DNA from: Pseudomonadota bacterium
GTDB lineage: Bacteria; Pseudomonadota; Alphaproteobacteria; Acetobacterales; Acetobacteraceae
NCBI GenBank assembly: GCA_021807975.1
Contig: JAKBCJ010000188.1
Coordinates: 1-8,388 of the forward strand
DNA length: 8,388 nt
Direction: 5' to 3'
The number at the start of each line of letters is the position of its first letter. Positions within the stretch are counted from its first letter, which is position 1. The translations under genes were made by a program, and so were the position numbers. Shown here piece by piece: positions 6,101 through 8,388 of this stretch. The notes beneath the pieces were generated by a model, which made no database searches, was not told where the DNA came from, and worked only from the letters and a program-made list of their open reading frames with translations.

Positions 6101-6478
6101 ATGACCGACGAAACGATTATCTACCACAACCCGAACTGCGGAACGTCCCGTAAGGTTCTGGGCATGCTGCGCGACGCCGGGATGCAGCCGAAGATCATCG
6201 AATACCTGAAGACTCCGCCGACGCGGCAGGAGATGCAATCGCTGCTGCGCCGGATGAACAAGACGCCGCGCGATATCCTGCGCCGCAAGGGCACGCTGTT
6301 CGACGAACTGGGGCTGGGCGATCCGGCAAAGTCGGACGACGACCTGCTGGACGCCCTTGAGCAGTACCCGGTGCTGATGGAGCGGCCGGTCGTGGTCACG
6401 CCGAACGGCGTCAGGCTGTGCCGCCCGATCGAGGAGGTTCTGCCGTTGCTCGGTCGATCTCAGGCCAGCCCGAAATAG
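6101..6478 (+). CDS. arsC: Arsenate reductase (glutaredoxin-type ArsC)
   Basis: A 125-residue thioredoxin-fold protein of the plasmid R773 / E. coli ArsC family. These proteins reduce arsenate to arsenite with glutathione and glutaredoxin so that arsenite can be exported. The nucleophile Cys13 lies in NPNCGTSR. The three arginines that bind the oxyanion in E. coli (Arg60, 94, 107) align with Arg61 (DILRRKG), Arg95 (LMERPVVV) and Arg108 (RLCRPIE). All key residues are therefore present, which argues for true ArsC rather than the Spx or YffB relatives. It is about 16 residues shorter than E. coli ArsC at the C-terminus. The ATG at 6101 follows the PhyH stop by 16 bases with only a weak ribosome binding site, suggesting co-expression. 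Its last 19 bases overlap the 3' end of the convergent livF-type gene. No arsR, arsB or acr3 gene is in the window. Confidence 0.92.
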   Translation: MTDETIIYHNPNCGTSRKVLGMLRDAGMQPKIIEYLKTPPTRQEMQSLLRRMNKTPRDILRRKGTLFDELGLGDPAKSDDDLLDALEQYPVLMERPVVVTPNGVRLCRPIEEVLPLLGRSQASPK

Positions 6479-7182
6479 GCTTTGTGCAGGCTGTCGTCAG
6501 CTTCCAGTTCGGCCACCGAACCCTCGAACCGGATGCGCCCGCCTTCCAGGGTGAAGACACGGTCGGCCAGGTCCAGGAAGGCGATGTTCTGTTCGGCGAT
6601 CAGCATCGCCAGACCAGATTCGCGGAACTTCTTCAGCACGTCGATCACCTGCCCTACGAACAGCGGTGACAGCCCGGCGGAGGGTTCGTCCATCACCAGC
6701 AGCCCGGGCGACGATGCCAGTGCCTTGGCCATCCCGAGCATTTTGCGCTGACCGCCGGAGAGGCTGCCGGCGAGGGCGCCGCGGCGATGCGCAAGATCGG
6801 GGAAGTAGGCGTAAAGCTCCTCCATGCGGGTGCGGAGCGCGGATTTCTCGATGAACTGGCCACCCACACGCAGGTTTTCGTCGATCGACAAGCCGGTAAA
6901 GACGCCGATTTCGGACATATAGGCCATGCCGCGGCGGAAGCGCTTGTCGGTGCGCCAGGACGTTACATCGTCGGGGTCCAGTTGGACCGAGCCTTTCCAC
7001 GCCGGCATCAGGCCAACGATGACCTTCAGCAGCGTACTTTTCCCGGCGCCGTTGGCACCCAGCAGGACGACGCTTTCCTTGGCCCGGACATCCAGCCCGG
7101 CGCCCCACAGCACCTGGACACGGCCATAGCCGGACTCGATGCCCGTGGCGCGCATGACCTGAGGTTGGGTTGTGCTAACCAT
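6460..7182 (-). CDS. livF: Branched-chain amino acid type ABC transporter ATPase, LivF-like
   Basis: A 240-residue cytoplasmic ATPase that pairs with the LivG-like protein to power uptake through LivH/LivM-type permeases. Walker A is GANGAGKS (42-49), the signature is LSGGQ (141-145), and Walker B with the catalytic Glu is LLVMDE (161-166). The switch position reads EQN (Gln198), which is normal for LivF. The Q-loop position, usually PQG in LivF, reads YMSEIGVF here, with Glu91 where Gln is expected. The ATG at 7180-7182 is preferred: GGAGG (complement of 7188-7192) lies five bases upstream. A GTG at 7192-7194 would add four residues and has no such site. With the ATG start it overlaps livG by 8 bases, a sign of translational coupling. 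Its 3' end overlaps arsC. Substrates of this family include branched-chain amino acids, amides, urea and aromatic acids, so the symbol marks the family, not the substrate. Confidence 0.88.
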   Translation of the reverse strand: MVSTTQPQVMRATGIESGYGRVQVLWGAGLDVRAKESVVLLGANGAGKSTLLKVIVGLMPAWKGSVQLDPDDVTSWRTDKRFRRGMAYMSEIGVFTGLSIDENLRVGGQFIEKSALRTRMEELYAYFPDLAHRRGALAGSLSGGQRKMLGMAKALASSPGLLVMDEPSAGLSPLFVGQVIDVLKKFRESGLAMLIAEQNIAFLDLADRVFTLEGGRIRFEGSVAELEADDSLHKAYFGLA

Positions 7183-7897
7183 GGTGTCCTCCACCCAGGA
7201 ACACCCGGATCACTTCAGGATCGCGCGTGGCGTCAGCCAGCGTGCCGCCGAAGAACTCTTTTCCGGCTGCCATCACCACCACCCGGTCGGTGACCTTGTC
7301 GATGAAGCCCATCAGGTGCTCCACGACCAGCAACGCCATCCCGCCATCGGCCAGGGCGCGCAACCGGTCGGCCATGCGCGACAGTTCGGCCGGGTTCAGC
7401 CCGGCGGCCAGTTCATCGACCAGCAGCAGCCTCGGCTCCGTAGCCATCGCGCGGGCCAGATCCAGGGTCTTCTGCTGCGCGCTGTTCAATTCGGCGGCGG
7501 GGCGGGCAGCGTAGCGGTCCAGTTCCAGCAGAGCCAGCAGCGCATCGACATCGAAGCCGGCGCGCGGATTGCCGTTATGGGCGGCAACCTCCACGTTCTC
7601 CCGCACCGTCAGGGACAGGAATGGCTTCGGCGACTGGAACGTGCGGTTGATGCCGGCCTTTACCAAGTGATGCGACTTATGGCCGCCGATCGAGCGGCCA
7701 TCGTACTGCACCGAACCGCCGTCGGGCGCATACAGGCCGCAGATCACGTTGATGCAGGTGGTCTTGCCCGACCCGTTAGGACCGACCAGCCCCAGAACCT
7801 CACCGGGATTCAGATGGAAGCTGACGCCATCCAGCGCTCGGAAGCCCCCGAAGCGCTTGACCAGTCCCTGAATGTGCAGAAGCGGTTCAGGGGACAC
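7175..7897 (-). CDS. livG: Branched-chain amino acid type ABC transporter ATPase, LivG-like
   Basis: A 240-residue ABC ATPase, partner of the LivF-like protein. Walker A is GPNGSGKT (39-46), Q-loop Gln88 is in NRTFQSPKPF, Walker B is LLLVDE (157-162) with Glu162, the D-loop is AAGLNP, and switch His194 is in VVEHLMGF. The signature, usually LSxGQ or LxYGQQ in LivG, reads LNSAQQK (137-143): Ala replaces the Gly before Gln. The C-terminal GKEFFGGTLADATRDPEVIRVFLG matches the LivG family end. The GTG start (7895-7897) is supported by GAGG about five bases upstream. It overlaps the permease gene by 11 bases and livF by 8, so the three genes form one coupled operon. The substrate is not readable from sequence. 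Confidence 0.9.
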   Translation of the reverse strand: MSPEPLLHIQGLVKRFGGFRALDGVSFHLNPGEVLGLVGPNGSGKTTCINVICGLYAPDGGSVQYDGRSIGGHKSHHLVKAGINRTFQSPKPFLSLTVRENVEVAAHNGNPRAGFDVDALLALLELDRYAARPAAELNSAQQKTLDLARAMATEPRLLLVDELAAGLNPAELSRMADRLRALADGGMALLVVEHLMGFIDKVTDRVVVMAAGKEFFGGTLADATRDPEVIRVFLGGGHHG

Positions 7898-8388
7898 GGA
7901 TGCCTCGGTTCGTCAGCAGGGACACAAGGCCGTTGGGCAGGAACAGCACCAGCAGCACGATCAGCGCGCCATAAGTGAACTGGAAATACTGCGGCACCGC
8001 GATGCCAATCACGTTGTAGATGCCATACAGGATGAACACGCCCAGCAGCGGGCCGGACAAGGTCGTGGCACCGCCGAACAGCAGGAAAACCGTGGCGAAG
8101 ATCGACACACTCAGGTCAAACGCGGTGTCCGGGTAAAACACCGAGATGTGCCAAGCGAATACGCCACCGACCAGGCCGGCGATCAATGCCGACAGCAGCC
8201 ACGCGATGGTGCGGCCACGCACCACCGAGACGCCAGCCATCGCCGCGCTGACGGAGTCGTCGCGGATCGCCTGCAACGACATGCCGAAGCGCGAATTGCG
8301 CAGCCAGACCACCAGAAACAGCGTGCCGGCCAGGATCGCCAGCGCAACGTAATACGAGGTCGCCGGGGCGAACACGTCGGACAGGGAC
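7887..8388 (-). CDS. livM: Branched-chain amino acid type ABC transporter permease, LivM-like (partial)
   Basis: The reading frame stays open to the right edge (codons SLSD before VFAPATSYY), so the 5' part is outside the window and the GTG at 8373-8375 should not be taken as the start. The 166 residues present are the C-terminal part of a LivM-type inner-membrane permease. A membrane segment (YYVALAILAGTLFLVVWL) is followed by the cytoplasmic coupling loop SRFGMSLQAIRDDSVSAAMAG, which contacts the ATPases. Further hydrophobic segments follow (WLLSALIAGLVGGVFAW, LSVSIFATVFLLFGG, LLGVFILYGIYNVIG) and the family end TYGALIVLLVLFLPNGLVSLL. It is the upstream member of the operon in this window. 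The LivH-type permease and the binding protein would be expected further right. Confidence 0.92.
   Translation of the reverse strand, partial: SLSDVFAPATSYYVALAILAGTLFLVVWLRNSRFGMSLQAIRDDSVSAAMAGVSVVRGRTIAWLLSALIAGLVGGVFAWHISVFYPDTAFDLSVSIFATVFLLFGGATTLSGPLLGVFILYGIYNVIGIAVPQYFQFTYGALIVLLVLFLPNGLVSLLTNRGIRVP

Noticed and set aside
6585..6600. Gln instead of His in the LivF-like switch position (EQN)
   Set aside because: EQN is the normal form in LivF-type ATPases, so it is not a defect.
7172..7978. 268-residue open frame on the plus strand
   Set aside because: Antisense of the LivG-like gene, with a His/Gln/Arg-rich shadow composition.
8373..8375. GTG as the start of the LivM-like permease
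   Set aside because: The frame continues open to the window edge and LivM proteins are about twice as long, so this is an internal Val codon of a truncated gene.

Overview
This is a GC-rich chromosomal window that looks like an alphaproteobacterium. The best guess is an Acetobacteraceae-type organism (Rhodopila or Acidiphilium relatives), judged only from codon use, protein style and gene mix. I see no rRNA, tRNA, CRISPR array, transposase or phage gene.

Layout, left to right. (1) The 3' end of an unidentified plus-strand gene (2-118). (2) A 350-base gene-free gap between convergent genes, filled by a large imperfect inverted repeat of about 100 bp per arm (169-269 and 324-450) that carries 10-bp tandem units. 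(3) A minus-strand glutathione S-transferase family gene, divergent over 71 bp from a plus-strand AMP-forming acyl-CoA synthetase. (4) A possible small minus-strand protein (68 aa), convergent with the synthetase across a GC-rich stem-loop. (5) A 460-base gene-free, locally AT-rich leader holding an FNR/Dnr-like half-symmetric site, hairpins and extended -10 candidates. (6) A soluble globin-coupled methyl-accepting chemotaxis protein (HemAT-like aerotaxis receptor). (7) A phytanoyl-CoA dioxygenase (PhyH) family gene followed 16 bp later by a thioredoxin-fold arsenate reductase (arsC). A perfect 19-bp palindrome lies just ahead of the PhyH ribosome binding site. (8) A convergent minus-strand operon of the branched-chain amino acid type ABC transporter (LivM partial, LivG, LivF) with overlapping gene ends. 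Its permease runs off the right edge.

How the genes fit together. The Liv-type genes are one translationally coupled operon encoding a permease and two ATPases; the second permease and the substrate-binding protein probably lie to the right of the window. PhyH and arsC are close enough to be co-transcribed, but why an Fe(II)/2-oxoglutarate oxygenase should sit beside an arsenate reductase is not clear. The globin-coupled receptor stands alone, without other che genes in the window. The oxygen-type regulatory site upstream of it hints at an oxygen or nitric oxide response in the 3.1-3.5 kb region. This is inference.

Most of the window is ordinary metabolic, transport and sensory content. The points most worth a second look are the inverted repeat at 169-450, the FNR/Dnr-like site at 3165-3178, the globin-coupled receptor with its poly-T leader, the 19-bp palindrome at 4905-4923, and the non-canonical ATPase motifs in LivF and LivG. 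I did not find strong evidence for an undescribed multi-gene system.
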